NCBI GenBank assembly: GCA_903922535.1
Contig: CAIXUF010001143.1
Span: 1 to 7,880 of the forward strand
Source of the DNA: Candidatus Hydrogenedentota bacterium
GTDB taxonomy: Bacteria; Hydrogenedentota; Hydrogenedentia; Hydrogenedentiales; CAITNO01
Reading direction: 5' to 3'
Length of the DNA: 7,880 nt
Below the pieces are notes generated by a model. That model had not been told where the DNA came from. It saw nothing but the letters and a program-made list of their open reading frames with translations, and ran no database searches. The translations under genes were made by a program, and so were the position numbers. Shown here one piece after another: positions 1 through 5,343 of this stretch (its first letter is position 1; each line of letters begins with the position of its first letter).

Positions 1-1217
1 ACCGCCATGTCGCGGAAACGGCGGCGCAGATACCATGCGCCGGCGACAATCAGCGCGCCGTAGAACACGTCGCCGATGATAAAGCCGTAGAAAAGGATGA
101 AGGACACGCCGATCCAGACGCTCGGGTCGATCCCGCCGTAGGTCGGCGGCTGGTACAGTTGCAGGAGCAGTTCGAAGGGCTTGAAGAACTTGGGATTCTC
201 CAGCCGGGTGGGCACCTGCTCGTCCGCCACATTCTCCATCGGAAGATCGGCCACCATGGCCGCCTCTCCAAAACGTTTTTCCAGAACCGTCCGGAATTCC
301 TCCAACTGCACACTCGGCACCCAGCCGTGAATGACCGTCACCAGTTCGCTGCCGGCCATCCGCTCGGACACCAAATGCCGCTGGAGCAGGTCGCCCACAA
401 TGCCCTTGAGCGCCGTCAGACGGGCCCCTTCGGCGTTCGAGGCTTCGGTCAGTTTTTCCTGCGCAGCCGCCAACTGCTTCTGTTGGGTAATGCGCATGTC
501 GCCCAGTTTGGCGAGCGCCGCGTCAAAGGGCATGCCCTTGACCGGCGCTTCGGGCGCATCCACGGGGGTCACACCGGCCTCGCGCAGCACCGTCTCCACG
601 GCGGCGTCCATGTCCTCAGGATAGAGGACCAGGCCGGCCGTGACCTTGCGCTGCACGCGCTGGTGCAGGAACTGAACCTGCGGCCCCAGACGCTCCTGGA
701 GTAATTCCGCCAAAGCCACAGCGTCGTTCTTGTCCGCCGAGGGAATAACCACAAACCGGGCACCCACGCCCAGGCGGAAATCGCGCTTGTCCAACTGCGG
801 CGCCAAGGCCGACAACATGTCCACGTACTGCCTGATGACGGCGATGTTGTCCGCGTGGTTGACCAAGCCCCGCGCCAGCGGGCGCAGCAGCCGGTTCCAC
901 TCACGGACCTGCCGCTCCCAGACGTCGCGATCCTGCGCAACCAGCTCTGCGGCGGCCTTGTCAACGTCCTGCCTGGCGGGCTTCACGTTCAGCAGCGGGG
1001 CAAGCTCCATCAGGTTCTGGTTGAGCTTCTCCAACTGCGTCTGTTCCCGCTGCTCTTCCGGCGTGGCCTGAAGCGGGTTCAGAAATCCCGGCTCCTCCTC
1101 GACCACCAGCGGCACATCCTCAAGATGCACCATCCCCTGATCCTGCACGAACGCCACCACGTCCCGGGTCGTCCCGCGCATGCAAACAATCTCAATCCGG
1201 CTCATGGGTGTGATCAT
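1..1217 (-). CDS. ntpI: V-type ATP synthase subunit I (partial, C-terminus off the left edge)
   Basis: This is the large membrane subunit of the V/A-type ATPase. In this family it links the peripheral stalk to the membrane and forms the ion half-channel against the proteolipid ring. About 405 codons are visible, the N-terminal part of a protein usually 600-700 residues long. The cytoplasmic domain has long helices rich in charged residues and Gln (about 50-130 and 240-290). It ends in the family signature HGWVP at about 297-301. PPTYGGIDPS at about 357-366 leads into the first membrane helix, with the hallmark FYGFIIGDVFYG at about 376-387. The start chosen is the ATG at 1217, which overlaps the stop of the upstream stalk gene as ATGA and implies translational coupling; a second ATG four codons in (1205) is possible. 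Gene order stalk subunit then I matches bacterial ntp operons, so the proteolipid and catalytic genes are expected beyond the window. Family assignment is secure; which ion is moved cannot be told from this part. Confidence 0.95.
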   Translation of the reverse strand, partial: MITPMSRIEIVCMRGTTRDVVAFVQDQGMVHLEDVPLVVEEEPGFLNPLQATPEEQREQTQLEKLNQNLMELAPLLNVKPARQDVDKAAAELVAQDRDVWERQVREWNRLLRPLARGLVNHADNIAVIRQYVDMLSALAPQLDKRDFRLGVGARFVVIPSADKNDAVALAELLQERLGPQVQFLHQRVQRKVTAGLVLYPEDMDAAVETVLREAGVTPVDAPEAPVKGMPFDAALAKLGDMRITQQKQLAAAQEKLTEASNAEGARLTALKGIVGDLLQRHLVSERMAGSELVTVIHGWVPSVQLEEFRTVLEKRFGEAAMVADLPMENVADEQVPTRLENPKFFKPFELLLQLYQPPTYGGIDPSVWIGVSFILFYGFIIGDVFYGALIVAGAWYLRRRFRDMA

Positions 1218-1609
1218 TGGCCGGCTCCCATGCCGCCCGGAAGCACCAGTGCGGCGATGCGTTCCGCCGCCTGGTCGAGCCGTAACATGGCCCGTCCGCA
1301 TTCGGCGCGCGCTTTGCCCTCCGCCTCCTCCACCACGGCCGCCCGCACCTTCTCGCGCTCGGCGTCGGCAAGGGCGCGGCGTTCCGCCAGCTCCACCGCC
1401 AGAGACTCGGCTGCGGCGTCCGCTATGGCGCGCGCCTCGACGCGCGCCGCGGCAATGAGCGCCTCAGCCTCAGCCCGAGCCGCCTCAAGCTGCGCCATGA
1501 GCAATTTTTCATGGTGCGCCACCTCGGCAAGTGCCGTCGAGTGGGCCGCGTGGGCCGGTTCGGTCTCGTGGCTCTCTATAGTCGGCTTATCTGCGGTGTC
1601 GGTGCTCAT
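1214..1609 (-). CDS. ntpF: V-type ATPase peripheral stalk subunit (G/H/NtpF-like coiled coil)
   Basis: A 131-residue protein, probably the small peripheral-stalk subunit that pairs with subunit E to hold the catalytic head against subunit I. Residues about 1-25 are polar and likely disordered. From about 26 to 120 it is one long Ala/Glu/Arg-rich helix (for example LEAARAEAEALIAAARVEAR) with small residues at regular spacing, typical of the right-handed coiled coil of these stalks. It ends in a short Gly-rich tail. The ATG at 1609 has a GGAAG ribosome binding site a few bases upstream. Its stop overlaps the start of subunit I by ATGA. Position just before subunit I matches NtpF of Enterococcus-type operons and subunit H of archaeal ones. 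The sequence is low in complexity, so the name rests largely on context. The coding status is well supported by the overlap and coupling. Confidence 0.85.
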   Translation of the reverse strand: MSTDTADKPTIESHETEPAHAAHSTALAEVAHHEKLLMAQLEAARAEAEALIAAARVEARAIADAAAESLAVELAERRALADAEREKVRAAVVEEAEGKARAECGRAMLRLDQAAERIAALVLPGGMGAGQ

Positions 1610-1769
1610 GTCTTCCGCAAACCTGTTTAAGCTGGCCCTGCGTCCCGTTCCAGCCGGAGCGCCAAACCATCTTTTGTTACTTTTCGCGATTTCCAGTCCG
1701 AGTATGCTTTCAACACAAAATCAATTATTGGGCATATTCCATGGATGCACAATGCCACCCGGACCGATT

Positions 1770-1787
1770 CCGCCGTCTACGCGGCGG
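1770..1787. repeat. Short GC-rich hairpin CCGCCG/CGGCGG
   Basis: CCGCCG at 1770-1775 and CGGCGG at 1782-1787 form a 6-bp stem around a 6-base loop. It lies in the presumed untranslated leader of the V-ATPase operon, just next to the inner end of the larger inverted repeat. It may be a leader structure or may arise by chance in GC-rich DNA. Confidence 0.3.
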
Positions 1788-1789
1788 TG

Positions 1790-1852
1790 CCCCACTTCGT
1801 GGCCGAAAAGTCCCGAAGCGTGGCTAATCGGGATTATAACCACGAAGTGGGG
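1790..1852. repeat. 13-bp perfect inverted repeat, each arm itself a palindrome
   Basis: CCCCACTTCGTGG at 1790-1802 is exactly reverse-complementary to CCACGAAGTGGGG at 1840-1852. Each arm contains an 11-bp dyad, CCAC-3 bases-GTGG (1792-1802 and 1840-1850). The two dyad centres are 48 bp apart, between four and five helical turns. A nested 6-bp inverted repeat, TCCCGA at 1811-1816 and TCGGGA at 1828-1833, lies between them. As DNA this looks like a pair of operator sites flanking the candidate -10. As RNA it could fold into a long nested hairpin, but only if transcription starts further upstream than the predicted start. Confidence 0.6.
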
Positions 1853-1863
1853 GGCAAAAACAA
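1833..1863 (-). promoter_or_regulatory. Candidate promoter of the V-ATPase operon
   Basis: Read on the minus strand, a consensus -10 TATAAT lies at 1838-1833. A TTGTTT -35-like hexamer lies at 1863-1858 with a 19-base spacer, slightly long for a sigma-70-type promoter. Transcription would start near 1826 and leave an untranslated leader of about 215 bases before the stalk gene at 1609. The spacer is largely filled by one arm of the palindromic repeat at 1840-1852, so a protein bound there would block the polymerase. The -10 is a perfect match in a GC-rich background; the -35 is weaker. Confidence 0.45.
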
Positions 1864-1882
1864 CTTTTTCAAATCCCACCTT

Positions 1883-1894
1883 CCTACCGGTAGG
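1883..1894. promoter_or_regulatory. 12-bp perfect palindrome CCTACCGGTAGG
   Basis: This uninterrupted 12-bp palindrome lies about 20 bases upstream of the candidate V-ATPase -35 hexamer, in otherwise AT-leaning sequence. The place and symmetry suit a binding site for a dimeric regulator. It could also be a chance dyad. The sequence matches no operator I can name. Confidence 0.35.
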
Positions 1895-2026
1895 TAAACA
1901 CCGCGCTTTATGCGAAAAATCGGCCTGTTTCACCCTGTATGCGGAGCAATTGCCATTGATTTCAGCCCTCGGCTGCCTGCCGCCGGTCCCCGTAAAGAGA
2001 CAAAAAGGCCCCCCATCCCCCGAAGT

Positions 2027-2425
2027 CTAACTGCTGACAGTCTCCCCTGAGGCAAGAACGGGCATGTAAATAGAAACCACGACAAACAAGAACACGAGCA
2101 CACCGAGCAGGATGATGGCCTGGACAATCCTGCTGTCCCAGGGCACAGGTTGATTGCCGGGCAACGGAGGGGGAACGCTGACTATCCGCCACACCTGGAA
2201 CAGCACAAGGCCCGCCAGTGCAACGGCCGCGAAGGGTATCCGGGTTGAAACCAGGGAATCACTGACCCGAACGACCAGCCTGGTGCATGCAGGAAGCCTC
2301 CCTCCAAAATGTTTGAAGACATCAGCAAAGAGGGGAACCGCGCGCAGCATCGTGAACCGCACCACGCCCCAAACTACGACGGCAATACCGAAGTCAATCC
2401 ATTTGTCTATCCGTTCCAGTCTCAT
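2027..2425 (-). CDS. Small three-helix membrane protein with a GspF/PilC-like motif
   Basis: A 132-residue membrane protein of unknown function. Hydrophobic segments lie at about 10-28, 62-83 and 101-123. Between the first two is a short amphipathic stretch, PLFADVFKHFGGRLPACTR at about 31-49. It recalls the pattern in GspF/PilC inner-membrane proteins of type II secretion and type IV pili, where a helix of the form P-F-hydrophobic-G-G-LP-T precedes a transmembrane helix. The full GspF domain is longer and usually duplicated, so this would be at most a small relative or fragment. The ATG at 2425 has a strong AGGGGG ribosome binding site five bases upstream. No secretion gene neighbours it. 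Coding is well supported by the ribosome binding site and membrane pattern; the GspF link is a resemblance only. Confidence 0.75.
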   Translation of the reverse strand: MRLERIDKWIDFGIAVVVWGVVRFTMLRAVPLFADVFKHFGGRLPACTRLVVRVSDSLVSTRIPFAAVALAGLVLFQVWRIVSVPPPLPGNQPVPWDSRIVQAIILLGVLVFLFVVVSIYMPVLASGETVSS

Positions 2426-2454
2426 GAATCCCCCTTCCGTTTGCTTAGGCGGAT

Positions 2455-2460
2455 ATTGTA
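2455..2460 (-). promoter_or_regulatory. Candidate -10 element for the small membrane-protein gene
   Basis: TACAAT on the minus strand (2460-2455) matches the -10 consensus at five of six positions. It would start transcription near 2448, about 23 bases before the ATG at 2425. No good -35 is visible at the expected distance. The terminator at 2516-2540 just upstream means this gene probably needs its own promoter. Confidence 0.35.
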
Positions 2461-2515
2461 TTCCTTAGAAGTCCGCGCTTTTGAGGCTCTTCTCTGCGCG
2501 CATTCACAGCATGCG

Positions 2516-2540
2516 AAAAAAAGGCACTCCAGAAGGCGCC
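2516..2540 (-). terminator. Intrinsic terminator downstream of the 54-codon minus-strand gene
   Basis: Read on the minus strand, GGCGC (2540-2536) and GTGCC (2527-2523) form a five-pair stem with one G-U pair around an 8-base loop, followed directly by seven T (2522-2516). It lies 23 bases past the stop codon at 2564, the usual place for a Rho-independent terminator. The stem is short but the T-tract is unbroken. Confidence 0.6.
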
Positions 2541-2563
2541 ATTCCCACGGGTCCATGCGGACA

Positions 2564-2728
2564 TCACGAGCCCTTCAGCTTGATTGCCTTGATGATGTTT
2601 GGCAATGAAATGATTTCGGCGACAATCACCTGCTCTTCAATCGTACAGTGTTGAAGCATCGATCTTGTTGCCTTCTTCAAATCGGCATACAGGGCTTTTG
2701 ACATGTCGTCAATCTGTTTGTCCGTCAT
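2564..2728 (-). CDS. Hypothetical 54-residue protein
   Basis: A small reading frame starting at the ATG at 2728. The product begins MTDKQIDDMSKALYADLKKA, continues through a helical, charged region and ends in AIKLKGS. An in-frame stop 12 codons upstream fixes the ATG as the first possible start. The composition is that of a folded helical protein: a hydrophobic patch with Ile/Val/Leu (EEQVIVAEIISLPNIIKAI, about 31-49) is framed by Lys and Asp/Glu. I recognise no family. Support comes from the intrinsic terminator just downstream and from codon content that reads as protein although it is AT-richer than the flanking genes. The ribosome binding site is weak (AAAGG about 10 bases upstream). It could also be the surviving end of a larger decayed gene, or be translated together with the overlapping frame upstream. 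Confidence 0.5.
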   Translation of the reverse strand: MTDKQIDDMSKALYADLKKATRSMLQHCTIEEQVIVAEIISLPNIIKAIKLKGS

Positions 2729-2810
2729 TTTGCGCTTTGCCTTTCTTGACTGTTTCTTCGGCCTTTACAGGGATGGCAAGATTGCTTTCTTGCGCCTCGG
2801 ATAATTTCAT
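2709..2810 (-). CDS. Possible 33-residue peptide overlapping the 54-residue gene
   Basis: A minus-strand frame starting at the ATG at 2810 (MKLSEAQESNLAIPVKAEET at its N-terminus) and ending QNDGQTD. It overlaps the next small gene by 20 bases in another frame. The product is hydrophilic and Lys/Glu-rich with no recognisable domain. There is no spaced ribosome binding site: the only purine run, GTTAGG, abuts the ATG. It could be a short coupled peptide, or the 5' part of one gene split from the 54-residue frame by a frameshift. Weak evidence. Confidence 0.25.
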   Translation of the reverse strand: MKLSEAQESNLAIPVKAEETVKKGKAQNDGQTD

Positions 2811-2899
2811 CCTAACGGACTTCTGCCCCGTAATCAACCCCAAGAGAGGAGATTCGGCAACCCCGTTTCAACATCCTGCCATGGGGTTTCTTTCTCCTC

Positions 2900-2945
2900 C
2901 GTTGACACCGCCAATCAACGCGGCACTGTTGCATCCAACAGCGCC
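2900..2945. repeat. Two adjacent inverted repeats upstream of the first propeller gene
   Basis: CGTTGA at 2900-2905 pairs with TCAACG at 2915-2920. Right after it, CTGTTG at 2926-2931 pairs with CAACAG at 2936-2941 around a CATC loop. The second stem extends outward by GGC/GCC across one A-C mismatch (2922-2945). Together they lie about 95-140 bases before the start codon at 3039. They may be regulator sites, or a weak terminator shielding the propeller operon from upstream transcription; no long T-tract follows. A perfect TTGACA at 2902-2907 sits in the first repeat but has no -10 partner. Confidence 0.35.
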
Positions 2946-2987
2946 CTGTCTTCTTTGGCGTTTGTTCCCTTCGGCCTGTGCGGCTGC

Positions 2988-3016
2988 TTCCAAAAATGGG
3001 CGTCCTCTGCTATAGT
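2988..3016 (+). promoter_or_regulatory. Candidate extended -10 promoter of the propeller operon
   Basis: TGCTATAGT at 3008-3016 is an extended -10 element (TGn followed by TATAGT, five of six matches). A poor -35, TTCCAA, lies at 2988-2993 with a 17-base spacer, which is normal for extended -10 promoters. Transcription would start near 3023, directly before the AGGAGG ribosome binding site at 3024-3029, giving a leader of only about 16 bases. Confidence 0.45.
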
Positions 3017-3038
3017 GAAGCCCAGGAGGATGATACCG

Positions 3039-5330
3039 ATGTCCTGTCTGGCGCGTCATGCCCTGATGGCCCTGTGCCTGGCCGCACTGATGTCTTCCGC
3101 TCTTTCCAGCCGCGCCGAGGAGCCCATTGCCACGGAGCCCGAGAGATGCGTGCTCTACGGCGACCCGACCCGGCGCGGGGTGGATTACGCCGCGGAACAG
3201 AACCTTTTCCTGATGGCCAACGAGGGCGGCATTCACGCCTTTGATGCCGGCACGGGCGCGGAGCGCTGGCATCGGCGTTTCCATGGGTGGAACGCCGAAC
3301 TATACTGGGGCGGGAAATGCATTCTGGGCAGGGACGAGCACGTACTGTTTCTGCTGGACAAGGCCAGCGGCCGTGAAGTGTGGTCCTGGACAGAGACGCA
3401 GTATGGCCGGATATACGGGATGATGCTTTCCCCCGACGACAGCCGCGCCATGGTCTCGTATGCACAGATGCCGGCACAGTACGATCCGAACTTCAAGCCC
3501 GAATACACCCACGTTCTCTACGACTTCAAGCCGCAACGGGTTCGCGTTTTCACGCAATTGAAGGACGCCGAGCTGGCGGGCTTTCTGGCCGACGGCAAGA
3601 ACATCGCGTTCTTGCGGAAGAAGGGCCCAAGAGTGGAGCCGCCCTCGTTGCTGGGCGATCATGGACTAAAGGAGTATTTCCTGCTGGACACGGACACGGG
3701 GGGCATGACCGCCGGGCATGTCATACCCGATTCGGATCGATGCCTGTGGGCATCGGTATCCCCCTCCGGACTGCTGGCCGTGCCCAAGTATCCGCCGGAA
3801 AAGGGCCCCACGGGACTCAAGGTGTTTGATGTGCGGACCGGGGCGCTTGTTCGTGACCTTGGAGAGTTCCCGGACGTGTTTGTTTCTCCGATCTGGACAC
3901 AGGATGAGAAGCGTCTCTATTACAGGGGATTAGGTCAGGAAAACTACTGCGTGCTCGACGCACAGACCGGTGCGCTGCTGCAAAGCATTTCCCGGCCCGG
4001 GCATACTCCGGTCAGCGTGAGGATTGGGCAGCCCGGCAAAGGCCCTGACATGGTCCTGTCGCAGGATGCGGACCGCAACTACTGGATTTGGCCGCCGGTT
4101 GCCGACGCCACGCCCGTAAAGCTGTTCGACGGGCGCAGAATCGCCCCGGGATTGAGGGCGGTGCAGATGCACAACAACGGGTATGTGACGGCGCATCAGG
4201 AGATTCCCGGCGCTGACGTGCTGGTGGCCCATCGGCTGGAGGACATGCAGAAAGTCGGCGAATGGCGCATGAAGCAGACCAATCTCCACGAGGGCGATCT
4301 GTTTAACCGTACCTTTACCCACTGCATCAACAGGGTTACCAACTACTCCGAGAATGGCAGGGCAGAGAAGAACAGCATTGATGTCTATGCCAACGGCGGG
4401 CAGGGGCCGCTGTATTCCTGCGCCGGCACCCCGCTCGCCCTGTCGCCGGACGGGAGGTTCTTCGTGGTTCAGACCGGGGACAAGACGGCCCTGCTGCTGG
4501 ACCTGGAACAGAAACGGACTGTATGTTCCTTTAACGCCGAGCTGGACTATGCCTCTGAAATTCAGGCAGCGTTTTCCAACGACGGCCGACGCCTGGCGGT
4601 CAACGCATGGCCCACTGTGGAAGTGGTCGATCTGGCGGACGATTTTCCCCGGCACAGGATGCATCCCGAGGAAGGCCAGCAGGGTTTTCAGTGCGCCCGG
4701 GGCACCTGGATTCGGGGCGAGGGACAAAGCCTCTGTTTTTCCCCGGACGGTTCCCGCCTGTTGAGCGGCGGCTACGGCCGCGCATGGCTGCACGATGCCG
4801 CCACGGGCGAACTGCTTCACACCTTCGTCGAATCGAAGCGCTTTCTCGAACCGTACCGTCTCGGGCAGGGAGGCTTTCTGGATTCACTGGCCCAAAGCGC
4901 CAAGGACTGGGCCGGCGTGGTCACCGACCGGTTCAAAGGGCCGCCCCCTCCCATGTATGTCGCCTTCGGCGGCATGGGCGACCGGGTGGTCACCCATGTT
5001 GTCGGCCAGATTATCCGCGTCTGGGACACCCGCTCGGGCCAGATGATTAGCGCGATCGAGACGGGCCTGCCCGAAAAAAGAAACAAGCTCGGGGACATAC
5101 ACAACAGCGTTGTGCTCAGCGACAACGGCGACTTTGCCTTCGCCCTGAACCGGGACAATTTCGCGCCCGCCTCGCTGTGGTCGCTGGCGGACGGGGCGCT
5201 CATTCGCCGGTACAGTCTTCCGCAAAGCGACTCGTTCAACGTCGCGCTGTCCGACGACGGCAAGTCGGTTTACGTCGTGGACAAGGACGACCTGTACCGC
5301 TGGGCGGGTCGGCCGAAGGATGCGTTGTAG
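3039..5330 (+). CDS. Exported PQQ/WD40-like beta-propeller protein, first of a tandem pair
   Basis: A 763-residue protein with a Sec-type signal peptide (about 1-26, cleavage likely after SRA) followed by repeated propeller blades. The N-terminal half has PQQ-like blades such as GGIHAFDAGTGAERWH (63-78) and LFLLDKASGREVW (103-115), plus GLKVFDVRTGALVRDL (259-274) and VLDAQTGAL (305-313). The C-terminal half has WD40/YVTN-like blades: LALSPDGRFFVV (466-477), AAFSNDGRRLAV (510-521), CFSPDGSRLLSGG (566-578), IIRVWDTRSG (658-667) and LSDDGKSVYVVD (737-748). About twelve or more such motifs suggest two propellers. A helical insert, FLDSLAQSAKDWAGVVTDR (613-631), breaks the last blades. No catalytic triad, haem or PQQ ligand set is recognisable, so a binding or scaffolding role is inferred. 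The ATG at 3039 is chosen because AGGAGG lies nine bases upstream and gives a clean signal peptide; the ATG at 3030 abuts the ribosome binding site and the one at 2955 precedes the promoter. The next gene, 13 bases on, is its paralogue. Confidence 0.92.
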   Translation: MSCLARHALMALCLAALMSSALSSRAEEPIATEPERCVLYGDPTRRGVDYAAEQNLFLMANEGGIHAFDAGTGAERWHRRFHGWNAELYWGGKCILGRDEHVLFLLDKASGREVWSWTETQYGRIYGMMLSPDDSRAMVSYAQMPAQYDPNFKPEYTHVLYDFKPQRVRVFTQLKDAELAGFLADGKNIAFLRKKGPRVEPPSLLGDHGLKEYFLLDTDTGGMTAGHVIPDSDRCLWASVSPSGLLAVPKYPPEKGPTGLKVFDVRTGALVRDLGEFPDVFVSPIWTQDEKRLYYRGLGQENYCVLDAQTGALLQSISRPGHTPVSVRIGQPGKGPDMVLSQDADRNYWIWPPVADATPVKLFDGRRIAPGLRAVQMHNNGYVTAHQEIPGADVLVAHRLEDMQKVGEWRMKQTNLHEGDLFNRTFTHCINRVTNYSENGRAEKNSIDVYANGGQGPLYSCAGTPLALSPDGRFFVVQTGDKTALLLDLEQKRTVCSFNAELDYASEIQAAFSNDGRRLAVNAWPTVEVVDLADDFPRHRMHPEEGQQGFQCARGTWIRGEGQSLCFSPDGSRLLSGGYGRAWLHDAATGELLHTFVESKRFLEPYRLGQGGFLDSLAQSAKDWAGVVTDRFKGPPPPMYVAFGGMGDRVVTHVVGQIIRVWDTRSGQMISAIETGLPEKRNKLGDIHNSVVLSDNGDFAFALNRDNFAPASLWSLADGALIRRYSLPQSDSFNVALSDDGKSVYVVDKDDLYRWAGRPKDAL

Positions 5331-5343
5331 AGGGAGGATGTTT

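Larger units (their letters stand above)
1610..2026. other. 417-base intergenic region with regulatory palindromes, no convincing gene
   Basis: This stretch lies upstream of the V-ATPase stalk gene and downstream of the small membrane-protein gene, both on the minus strand. A 70-codon GTG-start frame can be read at 1721-1933 on the minus strand, but it resembles no family I know and is threaded through inverted repeats. The content is better explained as an operon promoter with operator-like palindromes and a leader of about 215 bases. The individual elements are listed separately. I saw no clear terminator for the membrane-protein gene ending at 2027. Confidence 0.6.

Noticed and set aside
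1770..1852. Nested inverted repeats considered as an integron attC site or small insertion element
   Set aside because: There are no GTTRRRY-type core sites, no flanking target duplications and no recombinase nearby.
1721..1933. 70-codon GTG-start frame on the minus strand
   Set aside because: It has no recognisable family and runs through the inverted repeats and candidate promoter, which explain the sequence better.
855..2030. 391-codon plus-strand open frame
   Set aside because: It is antisense to subunit I and the stalk gene, whose identity is clear from family motifs. Its low-complexity Ser/Ala/Arg composition is that of the reverse of an Ala-rich coiled coil, and no ribosome binding site supports it.
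2902..2907. Perfect TTGACA -35 hexamer
   Set aside because: No -10 element is present 16-19 bases downstream, and the hexamer is part of an inverted repeat arm.
2955..3038. Upstream ATG that would extend the first propeller protein by 28 residues
   Set aside because: It lies before the extended -10 promoter, lacks a good ribosome binding site and would bury the signal peptide; the ATG at 3039 has AGGAGG at proper spacing.
3930..4820. 296-codon minus-strand frame inside the first propeller gene
   Set aside because: It is the antisense of a blade-repeat gene with clear motifs; the long open frame reflects GC-rich codon use. A similar 301-codon frame at 5620-6525 is rejected for the same reason.
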